Positions 11,301-22,797 of a DNA stretch of 64,000 bases are shown piece after piece. The position numbers and the translations under genes are program-made. Source of the DNA: Hyphodiscus hymeniophilus (taxonomy: Eukaryota > Ascomycota > Leotiomycetes > Helotiales > Hyphodiscaceae); assembly GCA_016508695.1 (NCBI GenBank), contig VNKQ01000005.1:1-64000 (forward strand). Direction: 5' to 3'. Every line of letters starts with the position of its first letter. Position 1 is the stretch's first letter. The notes below the pieces were generated by a model. That model saw only the letters and a list, made by a program, of their open reading frames with translations, had not been told where the DNA came from and ran no database searches.

Positions 11301-13661
11301 GTGAATCACTACATTGAAGTTCTTCCAATGACTCCTTTACAAGGAATTCTTACAGCTTGTACCAACACTTCTGATGATATGAATACTATTATGTCTCCTG
11401 GCGAAACCGATGGTGCTAGTTGTGATGATTTGCAAGATGGTGGAGTACGAGACGAGAGAACAACTTCCTCGAAGGCTTCGTGAGCAACCTACATATGTCC
11501 TTCCAACTGAATACAAATTGATCTTGCTTGTAGTTGTGATCGCTGTAAAGCAAGAAAAGTCAGATGCGACCGAGCCACTCCAACATGTGGTGGATGTGCA
11601 CGCCAGAATCGAGATTGTGTGTACAAAGGAAAGCAAAAGCCGGGTTCCCAGGTCGTCGAGAAACTGAATCGATTGGAAACTCTCTTGAAAGATATGGGCA
11701 GTCGACTTGAGAAACATATCACGGAACATGGCGATTCACCACAAACTGGGCTACGCTCAGTTCTCTTGGCTTCCCAGAGCCCTCAGCTGGCAGATGCTGC
11801 AGAGAATACCCCACAACAAACAGACCCGGGGATTATCTCTCACGATAGGCCAGTTTTTGAGCCATGGTCTGGAATCAACATATATGAGCGGTTACAGGGG
11901 TTTGGTTCTGATAATGACATGTCTATTGAATCGATTTTCGACGGGGCTGGTCAAGATGTGACAGCAACAACTGGAGTCGCTGGCACTTCAACGTGTTTCT
12001 CGCATTCAGCACTCAGGCCAATCATGACTAACTCTGAGCTCCCTCCGTATGATCTCCTTTATACTCTGGCCGATATTTACTTCAAGCACGTCAATTCATG
12101 GTGTCCAATCCTGTATCGAAAAGCGACTGTCGACGCCTTCTTCGGGTCTCAAACCATAGATGAGGCTGACCGCATCCTCCTCCATGCCATCATAGTCACT
12201 ACTTTACGCTTCTCCAAGGACTTGGGTTTGACCACAGCATCGAGAGCAAGATTCTACAAAGTCTCGAAGCAAAACGTCTTACTCTATGTGCTGGAACATC
12301 CCAGCGTCAGAGCACTTCAAGCTTTGCTCATATTGACCGTGGACGCACTTGGGACATCGAGTGGTGAACAAGCTCGCGGGTTGTTGGCTCTAATAGCCCG
12401 CAGTATCATTCAGTTGGGACTTGACGTTGAGAGAAGTACCTTTCTAGAGCTACCAGTTCACCACCGCACCTCTACTGTTCTTACAACACCAAAGCCGAAA
12501 TCATGGGTTGAGGATGAGGAGCGGCGGAGACTCTGCTGGATGACGTTTATCCTTGACCGATATGCCGCTATTGAGACGGCAGGTAACTTCTTATTAGACG
12601 AGAGGGAAATGGATAGATCTCTGCCTTGTCGATACGACCTCTTTTCACAAGAAGAGCCGGTTAAGACACGATGGTATCGTCATGCTGGCCCACCAGAGAC
12701 TATGGTCAATAAACCGGAAAATCTCGGCAGTTTCTCTTATCATTGCGAAATACTTTTGATCCTTAGTCGTATCCAGCGATTCTTACATCGACCTCTTGAT
12801 ATTACTCGCCTCTCAGACATTCAACAGTGGCGCAAAATATATCGGGACCTTGATTGCGAATTGAACGGATGGCTACAGAGCTTACCGGACGAGTATAGTA
12901 AAATGTCTCAGCTATGCCATCCCGACCCCGGAAGTAAGATTTCTAACTGGATTACACTGCACGCTGCGTTCGTTACTACAGTCATCCGTTTACACTCCCC
13001 TGCTGCCTTTCCAACTGTTCGTTCCCTTGCCTTTGCGCCTACAGACGATGCCATCCAACGGTGTCTCGGTGCTGTAGAGAGTCTTAGGGGAATTGCTCAA
13101 GATGTGTTACAATCGGGTATCCTCAACCTGCTTGGGCATCCTTTTGCCTTCGCTCTCTGGTCTTCAGCCAGAGTTTTGCTTGTCCATGCCGCCACCATGG
13201 AGTCTGAAGTCGACTCAAAGATCAGCTTTTTTATCTCAACGCTCGAGCAGATGGGTCAGCACTGGCAAGTCGCACAAGACTATGCGCGGAGTTTAAGAGA
13301 TGTTATACAAGAAGGCAATTCGGGTGCAGGCAGAACTTTTGCAGAAATGCGAAGGCATGGCTCTAGAATCTCAGTGGGGATAGCAGCTAATGATTACAGA
13401 TGTGCTTTTGAATTAAATATGCTTTTGTCACACCGCCCTCGAACGGTCCTTGAGCCAACAACGACGCACTCTCTGTCGTCTAATGAACTTAGATACCTTG
13501 AGATCTTCAATTTTTTTAATTATCCACGGTCTGCTGCTATCTCCGCCAATGCCGCCCTTCCTCCCACGATGGCGTCGATCGATGATCAATATCTGACCTT
13601 GGCGCAATCGCATAATTATGCGTCAACGCATGTCCAACTAACACGGGACAACACAAGTTGA
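11301..13661 (+). CDS. Zn2Cys6 transcription factor with fungal_trans domain
   Basis: Exons 11301-11479 and 11534-13661, with a 54-nt intron (GTGAGC...TTGTAG), give 768 residues. The splice restores the zinc cluster C61-x2-C64-x6-C71-x6-C78-x2-C81-x6-C88 with RKVRCD, followed by a heptad-like segment (KLNRLETLLKDMGSRLEKH). The central fungal_trans region is intact (LHAIIVTTLRFSKD, RRLCWMTFILDRYAA, LPCRYDLF). The intron falls at the same place and phase as in the paralogue at 3650-5516, splitting the Ser codon just before the first Cys. The start is uncertain; ATGs at 11328 and further in are possible. The C-terminal 100 or so residues have no counterpart in the paralogue. It lies between the aquaglyceroporin and DHA kinase genes, so it could regulate them (inference). 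Confidence 0.88.
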
Positions 13662-14911
13662 ACCTCAAGCCGCAATCAGTGCGACCAATGGGATTAGACT
13701 GGATCACTAGGACACCATACCTCGAAATGGTAGAATATAAAACTCACTTGTAGGTTGAAGCCAGAATAAAGACTTCATCATTCAAGCCTTTTTTTGCGTC
13801 CAAACGACGGTGCCTATACAATGATTTAATCAAAAGACTTTAAAAAAACAGGGAAGAATGACATTAATCGGCCCCCATAATGAGGAAATAACAGAAAAAT
13901 TTGTTTATTTCATAAAACGTATCTTGGATTATACACCAGAGAATGACCTATGAGGCGGTTCAACTCGTATAAGAGTCAGTGGGCCTTCAGTAGGAAGTTC
14001 GTAAGACCTGTATTAACTCAGGCTTACTAGAATGTTGTTGTGTAGTTCTTTAAATTTTGTTTTTGATTTGAATAATCTGCTATGAAATAATCTACCAGAG
14101 TGTTTTGTAAAAGATACCCGAATGGTATATGAGCAGATTTTTAGATATCCTACTCACTGGTGTTGATACCTGTCTCTAATTTACAAGATGAATACCTCTT
14201 CTGAATGTGAAGCTAAGTAATCCAAGCACTGGTGAGATTGGGATCTCTTGAGCATTGTTAAGCAACCACTGTCTTCTAATCAAGATAAAGTTGAAGAATC
14301 ATGAAGTAGATGATTGCACAAATAGGTAACCATTATTTTTATGAGGAAACAGCGGAGTCGCTTCTTCTGAAGCCAAAGGAGTTACCGCAATCATGATAGG
14401 GAGCTTAATAGTGTATGCCATGAATTTCAATCTTGTATCCAAAACCCTAGAGGAATCAATAGAGAGTGTTTGAAGAGCTCAAGTATTAGCTGTTGTATCA
14501 TCTTCTCGGCAAATAAGTCCCGAGTATAAGAAGATCCCTGTGAAGCACCCTGCTACCCGCCATGCGTCTCGGTACGGCTGCACCGAGGTCACGTAGAAAC
14601 GAACGAGGGTGATCGGACTTTCTTTGCCGAGACGCCGTATCGTGACCCCATCTCTAAAACCTCATCGCTAATAAACTTAGAAAATCGGTGCTCTGACTAA
14701 CTGGGCCCCCCGCATACACATTTCCCCAGTGTGGCGGTCTGGAAAGATGCGGAGAACAATTTTCCGAATTCTGTCTCGGAGACCGCGGTTCATAGATATC
14801 TTTCCTCCCCTTTATTATGATAGAAACAGTCCATAACTCCTGAGTCTCTCCATTGCTCACTATACGAAAATCCTATCGCAAATCCTACGTGTATTTAAAT
14901 TGTTCACAAAA
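13662..14911. other. Intergenic region upstream of DHA kinase
   Basis: 1.25 kb of mostly AT-leaning sequence without a credible frame. It holds the DHA kinase promoter and one CGG-type palindrome (listed separately). Nothing else was recognised. Confidence 0.5.
14568..14587. promoter_or_regulatory. CTCGG-N10-CCGAG palindrome, possible Zn2Cys6 operator
   Basis: An inverted pair of 5-bp arms containing CGG and CCG, spaced by 10 bases, lies about 325 bp upstream of the DHA kinase start. Zn2Cys6 dimers commonly bind inverted CGG triplets at fixed spacing. A single occurrence could be chance. Confidence 0.35.
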
Positions 14912-16711
14912 ATGCAGGCCAAGCACTTCATTAACGATCCGACCCATCTTGTCGATACTGCTCTCCATTCCTTAACACTCACCAATCCATCTTTGGCTTT
15001 GGATAAGCAGAACAGAATCATATACCGTCGACCGTCAAAAGAGTCTGCAAAAGATCCTAAAGTGTCAATTATCTCAGGTGGTGGCTCCGGCCATGAACCT
15101 GGCATGGCTGGTTTTGTTGGCAAGGGCCTTCTCACAGCTGCTGTCGCCGGAACTATTTTTGCTTCTCCTTCTGCCGAGCAAGTCAGGCGTGCTATTTTCA
15201 CACGTGTCCCGCTGGAAAAAGGCGTCCTTGTCATCACGATGAACTATACAGGCGATGTGTTGAACTTTGGTATGGCTACGGAAAAAGCCAGAGCAAGCGG
15301 TATAGCAGCCAATTTCTACGCTATTGGTGATGATGTTGGTGTTGGCCGGAAGAAAGGTGGGAAGGTTGGTAGACGGGGTATTGGTGGTACTATTCTCCTC
15401 ATCAAAATGTGCGGTGCGTTGGCTGAGGCAGGTGGCAATTTGTCCGAAGTCTACAACCTGGCCAAGAGAGTTGCAGGTAACATTGTGTCCGTTGGGGCCT
15501 CCATGGAGCGTGTCCACATGCCCGGCCGGGAAGTTCCCAGCCCTACCTCTTATGGCACAACAGCGACTGCAGAAATCGAGGTGGGAATGGGTATTCACAA
15601 TGAGCCCGGGAGCCATCGTGTTGCTGTTGCGCTACCTCAATTAGTCAACATCCTTCTGCATCAAATGTTGGACCCTCAGGACGAAGACAGGTGTTTCTGC
15701 GACATTAGCCGCAATGATCAGGTTGTCTTGTTTGTGAACAACCTAGGTGGTCTTAGCAAGCTTGAGGAGGGAGGCATTCTAGATGAGATTGCCAAACAAC
15801 TCAAAGAAAACTGGATCATTGTCCCGCTCCGGATCATTTCTGGTACATTTCTCACATCGCTGAACGGTATGGGCTTCTCGGTCTCTCTTCTCAAGCTCGA
15901 AAACACGGAGCTTGGAGCTGGAAAGTCCATGCTTGACCTCCTTGACGCTCCATCGGAAGCTGTCGGGTGGACGGCGCCTGTACAGCCCGTTACGTGGGAA
16001 GAAGACAACAGCGACACTATGGATGAGTATACTTCAAGTCCAGGAAATGGCAGCCCTAGCAAGTTGGTGCTTGATCCGGAACGAGCCCGAGTACTTCTCA
16101 AGGCGGGTCTGGAAAGCGCCATCGCCGCGGAGCCCGATGTCACCAAATATGACACGATAATCGGGGACGGTGACTGCGGAATTGGGCTCAAGCGTGGTGC
16201 TGAAGCAGTACAGATGGAACTGGCAAGCGCCAACCTACCCTCTGATGCTGTTGCGTTCGTCAACAGGATCATACCCATCGTAGAGCTCTCGATGGACGGA
16301 ACATCCGGTGCAATATACGCGATCTTCCTCAACGCGCTTGCACATTCCCTGCGCGATCAAGACCCTGGAACTACGACAACCGTTACTGTGAAGATTTGGG
16401 CGGCAGCGTTAAAGTCTAGTCTCAAGGCCCTGGCCAAGTACACATCCGCAGGGCGGGGTAGTAGGACGCTCATGGACGCGCTAGTGCCGTTTGTTGAAGT
16501 ACTAGACAGCGGTGGTAACATCATGGAGGCGGCAGACGCGGCTAGGAAGGGAGCAGAGAGCACGAAGAGTATGAAGGCGAGTCTAGGACGGGTGGTTTAT
16601 GTCGGCGGGGAGGAACAGTGGATGGGTAAGATTCCCGATCCAGGTGCTTGGGGTCTGCAAAAATTCTTGACCGGACTTGCTGGAGGGTTTAACGAGGAGA
16701 TAAAAGGATGA
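14912..16711 (+). CDS. DAK1: ATP-dependent dihydroxyacetone kinase
   Basis: One intronless frame of 599 residues, the usual size for fungal Dak1/Dak2. The ATG at 14912 (AAAATGC) is used; the frame is open a little further upstream but without an ATG. The N-terminal DhaK half has the substrate loop SGGGSGHEP and the covalent-binding histidine His229 in GIHNEPGSHR. The C-terminal DhaL half (from about residue 385) has the ATP/Mg motif DGDCG in GDGDCGIG. Reaction: dihydroxyacetone + ATP to DHA phosphate (EC 2.7.1.29), cytosolic. This feeds glycerol-derived carbon to glycolysis and removes toxic DHA. The nearby aquaglyceroporin supports a glycerol/DHA role. Confidence 0.95.
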   Translation: MQAKHFINDPTHLVDTALHSLTLTNPSLALDKQNRIIYRRPSKESAKDPKVSIISGGGSGHEPGMAGFVGKGLLTAAVAGTIFASPSAEQVRRAIFTRVPLEKGVLVITMNYTGDVLNFGMATEKARASGIAANFYAIGDDVGVGRKKGGKVGRRGIGGTILLIKMCGALAEAGGNLSEVYNLAKRVAGNIVSVGASMERVHMPGREVPSPTSYGTTATAEIEVGMGIHNEPGSHRVAVALPQLVNILLHQMLDPQDEDRCFCDISRNDQVVLFVNNLGGLSKLEEGGILDEIAKQLKENWIIVPLRIISGTFLTSLNGMGFSVSLLKLENTELGAGKSMLDLLDAPSEAVGWTAPVQPVTWEEDNSDTMDEYTSSPGNGSPSKLVLDPERARVLLKAGLESAIAAEPDVTKYDTIIGDGDCGIGLKRGAEAVQMELASANLPSDAVAFVNRIIPIVELSMDGTSGAIYAIFLNALAHSLRDQDPGTTTTVTVKIWAAALKSSLKALAKYTSAGRGSRTLMDALVPFVEVLDSGGNIMEAADAARKGAESTKSMKASLGRVVYVGGEEQWMGKIPDPGAWGLQKFLTGLAGGFNEEIKG

Positions 16712-17282
16712 TCTCGAAGTTAACAAGGTGTAAGTTTTCAGTGAACATATTCAGTAGTCATGAAGTCTCAATGAAGCATCGTCCACACCTTCAATAACCC
16801 CCAACTTCTTTCTATAGATCAGACATCTATCTCCCTGAATCTTGCAAGGCTTATACGTGTCTATTTGGCTTGTAGCTTGCTCACGCTCTTGCATCTCCTC
16901 ACACATAACGATACCTGTTGGTAATCCTGGATAGATAAACACAGTTCAAGCCGGATAGCTTGTCTCGGGAGCTAACACCTCGGTCAGACGTTTTTTCTCA
17001 TAATTACTAACAGAGCCTATATTTTAGAACCTTCTCTCTTTTTCATAGAATTAAAGCACAGAAAGGGTATTATATAATAATAAAAAGATCGACTAAAAAT
17101 TATATTCCTAGCGATTCATATGTATTAATGAAGAATGATCGAATCGATAAAGAATGTTGGTACTACGATCGCGCCCTTCAGACTGGCTCGTTCATTATTT
17201 GCCCTCTTCCAGAAATAAAACAAGACCCCCGCATGAGTCCCGTAGGCGCCTTACAGCCAAAGGGATTTTTGATTGGCGTGGT
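16712..17282. other. Intergenic between convergent genes, nothing seen
   Basis: About 570 bases between the convergent ends of the DHA kinase and Tri14-like genes. Positions 17010-17130 are AT-rich. No frame or repeat of note. Confidence 0.5.
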
Positions 17283-18407
17283 CTAAAAGCGACGCCACGC
17301 CTTTACAAGAGCCTCAACCTGTTCGGTAATATCGATCATAGCGAATTGGGACCTAAGCTTAATAGGCTTCGTATTGCCCTGGAAAAACTCGGTCGACTGA
17401 TAAATGGTTTTGCCAACTTCAAAAGTAACAGTATCGTACCCGCCTTGACTTTGAGCGACGGGGTCCATAGGTACCAGGCCGAGGTATTCCGCCGTCACCC
17501 AGTTATTGGTGCTACCGAGAACTCTTGTACCAAAGACGTCATCAGACCATAGTAGCACCTCACTCGAGTATTTCGATGGTGCGAAAAGACCGTCAGCTCC
17601 CGCAAGAAAGGGAGCGGGGAAGTTTTTGGGAAACACATGGGTAGGCTGCGGGTTGGCGTCGCGGAGGTCAAAGGTCAATAGTCCAACAACATTCCGGTCG
17701 TTCATGATGAGCTTGTCACCAGATATGATAATTCCGCCAGAGTTAAGCGTTTGATTCAGATCCCCTGGCTCGTACCATATGGAGGGATTGCCACGGCTGT
17801 CGATTTTGGCGATGACTAGTCCTTGGGAGGCAATACAATATGCATTTCCTTCAGTATCTTCTGCCGTATCTTGGAAATTATTCACAGGTTGTCCAGTCCT
17901 CTGCAGGATTTCGTCATGGATTGGTACAAGATCCGCTACCCAAGAGACCTTTTGAGCATTGATATCATAGCGAATTACAGCGTTGGGCCCTGTATAGTTG
18001 GCCAGAGAGTTGTTGCCTGTTGTCACGGCAAGGGAGGAAGTCCAAGAGGCCGCCGTAATGTACATCGCACCATTTCCATTATAGTCGATACCAGAAACGG
18101 CGTAATCACTATTGCCAGTAATTCCAGGGAACACGATAGTATTTGAATCTTTAGTGTATGGGTCGTAGACAGTGACAGTGTTATTGTAGAATGATCTACT
18201 GCTTATCAGATGCGTCTAGAAGATGGCCAAAAGGGGCAAAACTTACCCAAAGTAAATCTTGCAATTAATTGGATCCCAGTCTGCACCTTCTGGATAGAGG
18301 TTCGTCAAGGAGGCGTTGAAGGAGCCTTGAAAAGGCCGGCATCGACTCATCGGGGTGGCCAAAGCGAAAGAGACAGTAGCCAGAAAAAGCAAAGCAAATG
18401 CGTACAT
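17283..18407 (-). CDS. Secreted Tri14 / Mala s 1-like beta-propeller protein
   Basis: Exons 18407-18247 and 18195-17283, with a 51-nt intron (GTAAGT...CAGTAG), give 357 residues. The protein starts with a clear signal peptide (hydrophobic FALLFLATVSFALA). It then has the block NLYPEGADWDPINCKIYFGS.YNNTVTVYDP, recognised from the fungal Tri14/Mala s 1-like family. Repeating strand pairs (GIDYNGNGAMYI, DTEGNAYCIAS, GGIIISGDKLIMNDR, APSKYSSEVLLWSDD) fit a beta-propeller. Tri14 of Fusarium is linked to virulence but its biochemistry is unknown, so no enzymatic function is claimed. No trichothecene core genes are nearby. Confidence 0.8.
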
Positions 18408-19459
18408 ATTGTGTGTGGACTCAACTAAGAGTGAGTAACTTGGTTAAGGAGTAGGTATGGGGGATAGTGCAGCAGACAATCTGTATAGTACCAGTGCAAA
18501 GCTCGATTATATCCTCGAGAAATCTACCTACTTAACGTAAAGTCTTTGCCGGTTAAAGGAAGTACGGGATTTATTGCAGCCAGGCATTGCTCGGTCATCA
18601 TCGTATCCTTCATTGCGTCGTCACCATCGAGGCCCTCATTGCGTCGTCATCATTAGGTACAAGGCATAAGGCAATCCTATATGCGAGGTATGGAAGGTAG
18701 GAAGGCGGATAATAGAAGGAACCGAGTTAAGTCCCGTGTCGGATGGGAGCTCTCTAAAAAGTCACTCTTCCATTTCCGAATCTTCTAAACTAGACACACA
18801 AAGTAGAGCTGGCCTTAATTGCTCTAGGTCTATCTTCCAACGTAGTACAAAAAACAGTCGAAAATTATTACCAAAGTGTACTTGTTACCAAGTAAAGTTT
18901 AAAGAAACGTGGTTGAGTTACGCATAAGCCCTCGCCAAGAAAAGAAAGAAGCTTCGACTTTTAGATTCATAAGATATAATATATGCCACTAAGTCTCTAT
19001 TTATTCACTTATAGCACCAGACAAGACAGTCCGTAAATAATGATCAATCGCCACTTGTTAAGCAACACCTTAGAATTTTTAGAACACCTGACCAAAGGAC
19101 AATCATTCAGTCGTGGATAGCCCCGGCTCCGAATATTAAGCGTCAAATACAAAGTAGAATGCCCGAAGAATATTTAAGTAATGCTTTGTAAGAAAACAAC
19201 ATCGATTGAGTCAGCACACTTGTCCGTTCACCAGGGGGTGTAAAAATTCTTGATTAGCCGAAAATCAGCAGGAACGTAGAAATCGTAGAATACCCCTTTT
19301 TAAAAACACCGTAATATAGCCTACTATACCCACCCAAAAGGTCGACCGAGGACCTCTGATCGGCAACCCCCTGAACTTCAAGTAGAAGAAAGCTTGTTCA
19401 ATTTTATAATACAAATTTAAAAGTACATCGTCGACCCATTATCACCTGCAGCATGTGCT
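18408..19459. other. Intergenic, no gene recognised
   Basis: About 1.05 kb holding the promoter of the Tri14-like gene and the 3' region of the GMC oxidoreductase gene. Near 18590-18650 there is a short imperfect repeat around CATTGCGTCGTCA, seen twice. No coding evidence. Confidence 0.45.
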
Positions 19460-21612
19460 TTAAGCAGCCCCGTTAATAATAACATCAGCAGCCTTCTCAC
19501 TAATCATGTAGATTGGCAACGCAATATAGAACCCTGGAATCTTCGGAAAGGCACTAGCATCAACGACCCTTATGCCTTGCACGCCTCGCACACGGAATTC
19601 CGAGTCCAAAACTGCCATCGGATCATTGTCAGCACCAATCGGACATGTGCAACTCGCATGATGACCCCACGCTTCCTGTTTGATGAAGTCCTTCATCTCC
19701 GCTTCCGTTGTGACGTTTTTACCAGGCCAGACCTCGGTGAAGGAGCCATCAAGAGGAATCAAGTCAGCAAAAGACTTTCGAGCATATTCCATCGCCTCAT
19801 AAACGGCTTGCAAATCTTCGTCATCAGCATCGTCGGTCGTGACGCCCGTATCGAAATAATTAAAGTTGATAACTGGCATATCACGAGGGTCACTCGAACG
19901 TAGCTCGACTGTACCAGCGTTGTTGCGGGTGTGAGCTTTCAACACAATCCACGCCCAGTGCCGAGCATCGCTGAGAGCGAAGTCAGAGTAGCCTGGGTAA
20001 TACCCGGTGAAGTATGCTGGAGCACCTGAGATCAGAAGATCGGGTACACCACCTTCAGCCACTGAGGACTCTTTCACGACTGCAATTGCGATTCCGTTTG
20101 TACCGTATGTACCTTTGGTGGTGGGATCGATGCCATTTATCCATTGCTCGAGACAAGGCTAGAAGAATGAAAAGTCAGTTCTAATCCACTGATGATAACT
20201 GAAAGTGATATTGGAAGGAAAGAGTTGGGGGTTGCATACATCAGGGAGCGTGCGCATGAAGGTACATTTGGTAGTGATGACAAAATCAGTCGCTGCTTTG
20301 CCCACGATGGTATTCTCGTAACGGTCTTGAAGGTTTGTGCCAACCCCAGGAAGGTCCACAATAACAGGGATATTGAACTTTTCGAGTTCGGCAGAGGGAC
20401 CAATTCCAGAGAGTTTAAGAAGTTGAGGTGAGTTGAAAGCTCCTGCTGAGAGAATTACTTCGCGAGTGGCATTGACGCTTCCGGATCCAGTTGGTAATGA
20501 TACATTTGAGCGAAGGTCAGCCCTGTAGAGACTTGCACCGTCAAGGAAATCAACGCCAACAGCTTGTGGTGTGGTACCGTTCTGGACGAAACGCACCTTG
20601 GTCACGAGAGTGTTCAGGCGAATGTCGAGATAGTACTTGCGAGACCCATCGGGGTTGGTAGCATCTGCTGTATCGAGCACAAAATTACGTGGGCCATTGC
20701 GTGTTGATGCAGACATTGCAAGCGGTACCTGATAGAGCCCTGTCTTCTCTGGCTGTCCAGGAGCATTGAGGTCACGGAGTAGTACCTCTCCAAGACCAAC
20801 CACGGTGTCAACAAGCAAACTTAGAAGACCTTTTCCCATCGCAGTCGCCGCTGAGATAATAAGCGACAAAAGCTTTTGATCTTCGATGACGAGAGAGAGA
20901 TCTGTCAAAGCTGTTCCGAGCCACCCATTGTATCCATGTCCGACGATGCTACTTGGAAGATAGTCGTTTCTCTCGAGCTTCTCAAAATAGGTTCTCATAT
21001 TGTCGGGGGCCCATGTCGCATCTCCCGTTATTGTCTGGATATTAGTCCAGTCACTCTCGTGGGCATAGATGGTGATCAGAGCGTTGTGAGCAGAACAGCC
21101 TCCAAGGGTACCGGCTCGAGGATACAGTATACCCAGAGGTGTGGAATCAGGAGGAGCCCCAGTTCCGACATGGAGATCGCCTGATGGTGTCTGCCATGTC
21201 ATCTTCGAATCAGTCTCTTGACGAGCCTCATCTCGGTAATGGTTGACAAAGTAATCCCACTTCATTGGCGAGTACTCCGTGGACTGAAGTTGAAGAGCCG
21301 GGACCTGTTCTTGGTAAGAAGAACCTTGATCAGAACCGGCATCTATCAAGAGAACTTTGTGGCCGGCAATCGCGAGTCTTGCCGCCAGAGGACCACCGCC
21401 GGGGCCCGATCCAACTACGACGTACTCGTAGTCTTCGAGCCAAGTGGTGTTAGGAGCTCGCCGGGAGTGCTCATGATGAGGCTTGTTTGGTGCGGCACTA
21501 CAAGTTGTTAATGAGTTTGGGTCACTTCTTAACCAGAGTTCTGGAGAAACCCGACTTACGCTGTAAGGACAGCATCAATGGTAATTATCGCCAAGAGATG
21601 TGTGAAGTGCAT
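19460..21612 (-). CDS. Secreted GMC oxidoreductase (FAD)
   Basis: Exons 21612-21560, 21497-20240 and 20158-19460, with introns of 62 and 81 nt, give 669 residues. A signal peptide occupies residues 1-19. The FAD dinucleotide motif GSGPGG is at residues 46-51, followed by LAARLA and LLIDAG. The second GMC signature is present (GAFNSPQLLKLSGIGP). The C-terminal active site carries HHASCT with the catalytic His. The usual second catalytic His/Asn position reads PGFYIALP, a variant seen in some fungal GMC enzymes. The family oxidises alcohols or sugars with oxygen or quinones; the substrate here cannot be told. It faces outward in the accessory block. Confidence 0.9.
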
Positions 21613-22797
21613 CTTGTGAAGAGGAGCAGGCTCGGACGGGGAAGGAGCGTCTGGAAGAGATGTCTTCCGCGTGTTCATAAAAACATGAAATCTTTGGGAG
21701 ATCTTTAAATCGCCGTTATATGGTCAAATGGTTCTAATTCCCTTTCCGAACGCTTCCGAGGGATATGCTTGGGTAGGGGGTTGATGAAGATTTTCATGGA
21801 GGAATCAGAGTATCTCTGGACGATCACACAAATGTTTCCAGGTAAAGATCTTCTCGAGACTGATCAACCTGACTCCGGAACCATTGACCCATTGAGTTGA
21901 GGAGGATTCGCGAAGATCGGCGAGGTGCAGATACCAGCACCGTACCCTAGAAACCAGGATAGCATCCTAGTGACCGTTACGCTGACCTTTCAGATGCGGG
22001 AATGCTCAGGTAGATCATGTTCGAATGGGGACTGAATTCAAGTTCCCTCGAGGCTCCTGTAAGAACCGAACACTGACTACATATCTTCGTACCTTCGAGG
22101 CTATTGGAATAGGAGTAGAAAGCCATCCCATAGCCCTGCGACTCTGCGTGATCGATTCGTCGCGATTCGCATGGCAATTAGGAATCTATTGCGAATTGAC
22201 CATGTCCCACTGCGGGTAAGAAGATCACAACGAGCGCTGGAACAAGGGACGAAATGTGGTGAATGCTACGAAGGATACGGAGGATACGGAGGAGTGGGTA
22301 CTACTGGCGTCGAACAAAAGCTCCGCTGTGCCGCATTTTGATGATCCATGGATGTTTGCCATTTCTGGGATAGTCACATGAGTTTATGCAGGACCAATGC
22401 CGAAAAAAACCACCAGAAGAGGTGGAATCACGTCGCCGTCAAAGGTGGAGATTGCTAGGGTGATGTTGCCACAGCCAAAATGCCGGTCTGTTACCCCTGA
22501 AGCTGGCGCCCCCTTCCCGACGGGAAGTTCCCGTTAATCCCTTGAATATTCCATGCGATAACAATGGCTCGTTATTGTAGCTTACCTCAGAGTATTCTGT
22601 ATATGGACACTCAAAATAGACACAATGGCTTATATTTTGGCGGAATCGTTGATACAGACCTAGATGTATCGATCACTAAATTTAAAAGATGTGCAGAATA
22701 GCCTTACACACGGTACGAAGTGTCTTGTAAACCCATGTGAAATACAACTTTGGCAAGAAAAACAAGTGTCCTGCTTGTCCTAGAGTAAACAATCAAT
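21613..22797. other. Intergenic, no gene recognised
   Basis: About 1.2 kb between two minus-strand genes. It contains the GMC promoter and a small direct repeat of GGATACGGA near 22275. No frame longer than about 75 codons has protein-like content. Confidence 0.5.

Noticed and set aside
15718..16332. 204-codon minus-strand frame
   Set aside because: Antisense shadow of the intact DHA kinase gene.
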